This document shows positions 62,467-64,000 of a DNA stretch of 64,000 nucleotides, piece after piece. The notes under the pieces are model-generated. The model was given only the letters and a program-made list of their open reading frames with translations, did no database searches and had not been told where the DNA came from. The position numbers were made by a program, and so were the translations under genes. Origin of the DNA: Catellatospora bangladeshensis. GTDB lineage: Bacteria > Actinomycetota > Actinomycetes > Mycobacteriales > Micromonosporaceae. Where the stretch lies: positions 62,001 to 126,000 of the forward strand of contig NZ_BONF01000014.1 of the NCBI RefSeq assembly GCF_016862575.1. Direction: 5' to 3'. The stretch's first letter is position 1. Every line of letters starts with the position of its first letter.

Positions 62467-64000
62467 CGTGCCCAGGCGCTTGCCGTCGGCGAACTCCCAG
62501 AACACGATCGTGTCGGTGCCGTCGGAGGAGACCAGCGTCCTGCCGTCAGGGCTGAAGCCCAGCGCCCGCACGGGGGCGGACTCCGAGCCCGGGAGCGTGG
62601 CCATCGTCCGGCCCCTGGACCGGTCCCACAACCGGATCCCGCCCGTGGGCTCGCCGGCCGCGAGGATCGCGCCGTCACGGCTGAAGGCGATCGTGGGCTG
62701 CCACCCTCCCGCGAAGGTGCTTGGCTCGGCCAGCCTGGCCACGATCGTGGCCTTGCGCGGATCCCACAGCAGCACACTGCCGTCGAGGTAGCCGGCGGCG
62801 AGCGTCGCGCCGCCCGGGTTGAAGGCGATGGCTTGCACGCCGACCAGCCGCGCGTTGAGAACCGGATCGGGAAGCTGCGCCACGATCTTCGCGGCCTTGA
62901 CGTCCCAGAGCCGGATGCTGCCGTCACTCATCGCCGCTGCCAGGAGCGTTCCGTCGGGGCTGAACGCCACCTCCGTCATGGTGGAGCTGTTCTCCTGTTC
63001 CATGATCATGGTGGATTCGCCGGTGGCCAGGTCCCAGAGCACGACCTCACCCGAACCGGCGCCGCCCGCCAGCATCCGGCCGTCGGGGCTGAAGTCCACG
63101 TTGTTCAGATTGCTGGTCGACGAGGTCAGCTCGGTGCGCCGGCCCGTGGCGAGATGCCACACGTAGGCCCGGCCGTCCGAGCTGCCGCCCGCGACCATGG
63201 AGCCGTCCGGGCTCAGCGCGATCCCCATGGCCCCCCGGTACTGCGGCAGGCTCAGCACCAGCCGGGGCGTCTGCGGCAGCCCCACGTACGGCGGCTCGGG
63301 CTCGAACCATACCGCCGCGAACAGCACGACGCCCGCGACCGCGGCGACGGCCGCGACCCGCTGCACGAGCGTGCCCGGACGGCTGACCCGCGCCCGGGCG
63401 GCGGCGGTCGGCGGCGGCGGCCCGGGGGTCCAGGACAGGACCGGGTCGATACCGACGCAGCTCACCTGCCGGGTCCCGTCGGCGGCGAGGTCCACGACGA
63501 TCATGTCGGCCGGGTCGAGCGCGCCCAGCAGCCGGGCGTCGGCCACCTGCCGGACAGGGACGGGCCAGGGCGGCGCGGCGGTCCCGGGCCCCGGTGCGGC
63601 GGCACCGCCGAGCAGCGGCCCGACCTCGACGGCGACCGGCCCGATGAACCCGGCGGCCAGCTCGGCCTTGCTCTGCTCGCGTACTCGCAGGAACCCGGTG
63701 GTCGCCGCTGTGGACGCGGCCAGTTTCAGCGTCTCCGAGTCGGGCTGGGCAAACAGCAGTATCAGCCCGGCTTGGGCTGCGCGAGCCGCCAGCAGCGACC
63801 GCACATGCTCCGGCGCGAGCCGTCCCGCGTCCGCCACGACGAGCCAGGATCCGGCTGCGGCGTGACCGGTCAGGGCCGTCGCCGCGTCATCGGGCACGGA
63901 AGCCAGGTCGACGATCTCCAGTTGCGGACCGTTTCCGGTGGCCCCGGCCCGCGGTTCCGGGCCGCTGTGGCGTACGGATACCCCACGTGCGGCCGCGAGT
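62332..64000 (-). CDS. Membrane-anchored WD40-repeat protein (N-terminus beyond window)
   Basis: At least 555 aa; the frame is open to the window edge, so the start is missing. The visible N-terminal part (~210 residues) is an alpha/beta domain I do not recognise (SWLVVADAGRLAPEHVRSLL, LILLFAQPDSETLKLAAS). One membrane helix follows (near 63304-63363, VAAVAAVAGVVLFAAVWF) and then about seven WD40 blades. The blades are plain from repeated SPDG-x4-AGG/S-SDG-x-W motifs (LSPDGSMVAGGSSDGRAYVW, FSPDGTLLAAAMSDGSIRLW). The propeller is a protein-contact platform. It converges on the CHAT operon; in actinobacteria WD40, TPR and CHAT modules often occur in the same signalling or conflict systems. Confidence 0.85.
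   Translation of the reverse strand, partial: LAAARGVSVRHSGPEPRAGATGNGPQLEIVDLASVPDDAATALTGHAAAGSWLVVADAGRLAPEHVRSLLAARAAQAGLILLFAQPDSETLKLAASTAATTGFLRVREQSKAELAAGFIGPVAVEVGPLLGGAAAPGPGTAAPPWPVPVRQVADARLLGALDPADMIVVDLAADGTRQVSCVGIDPVLSWTPGPPPPTAAARARVSRPGTLVQRVAAVAAVAGVVLFAAVWFEPEPPYVGLPQTPRLVLSLPQYRGAMGIALSPDGSMVAGGSSDGRAYVWHLATGRRTELTSSTSNLNNVDFSPDGRMLAGGAGSGEVVLWDLATGESTMIMEQENSSTMTEVAFSPDGTLLAAAMSDGSIRLWDVKAAKIVAQLPDPVLNARLVGVQAIAFNPGGATLAAGYLDGSVLLWDPRKATIVARLAEPSTFAGGWQPTIAFSRDGAILAAGEPTGGIRLWDRSRGRTMATLPGSESAPVRALGFSPDGRTLVSSDGTDTIVFWEFADGKRLGTLPARLRFVTDLLFSPDGHTLIFSAVSETYDYEHVHLWDTSWFSR

Overview
The window is high-GC DNA (roughly 70-75 % by eye, with G or C at nearly every third codon position). 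Its content points to an actinomycete, most likely a Micromonosporaceae-type filamentous soil bacterium. Supporting signs are a FurA-KatG pair, a SecA2, an IdeR/DmdR-type iron box, a SARP/AfsR-like regulator, secreted GH76 and CBM2 proteins, a PASTA-less Ser/Thr kinase, and many leaderless genes with TANNNT 6-8 nt before an RTG start. I cannot name the species. No rRNA, tRNA, CRISPR array, integrase or intact insertion sequence was seen.

Layout, 0-13 kb: the end of an MFS transporter, an aldehyde dehydrogenase, a membrane kinase with two fibronectin-like repeats, a GlsB-type membrane protein, furA-katG, and an HSP90-family chaperone translationally coupled to a TPR-like protein. Next come a PRC-barrel protein and a small holin-like/DUF3618 envelope pair. 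13-25 kb: a methyltransferase, a very large fused nitrate reductase/NADPH-flavoprotein, an MFS exporter, a DUF1349 protein, a secreted GH76 enzyme, an Lrp regulator and a divergent SMP-30 lactonase. 24.9-25.6 kb is a scar made of two TetR remnants and an MFS remnant. 25.6-29 kb: a PadR-GyrI fusion regulator with a palindromic operator, a divergent alpha/beta hydrolase, and a LuxR-type regulator.

29-33 kb is an iron-siderophore uptake operon (two FecCD permeases, ATPase, lipoprotein) behind an iron box. 33-36.4 kb is an ABC transporter operon led by its PadR regulator. 36.4-43.4 kb holds redox genes (glutaredoxin-like, FMN reductase, FdhF/YdeP molybdo-enzyme, nitroreductase), a methyltransferase, and a SRPBCC/TetR pair whose divergent promoters are packed into 23 bp. 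43.4-51.6 kb: SecA2, a Na+/H+ antiporter, a methyltransferase, a HEAT-repeat protein and a K+ channel. 51.6-57.6 kb: secreted CBM2/Fn3, hypothetical and I36-like proteins, plus an AfsR-like NTPase regulator.

57.8-64 kb is the most unusual part. It is a tightly coupled operon of a TPR-like protein (interrupted by an in-frame TGA), a six-TM protein, a stand-alone CHAT (caspase-like) protease, a small Cys-rich protein and a three-TM protein. A membrane-anchored WD40 protein faces it. It looks like a split TPR/CHAT sensor-protease module and is my best candidate for an undescribed signalling or defence system.
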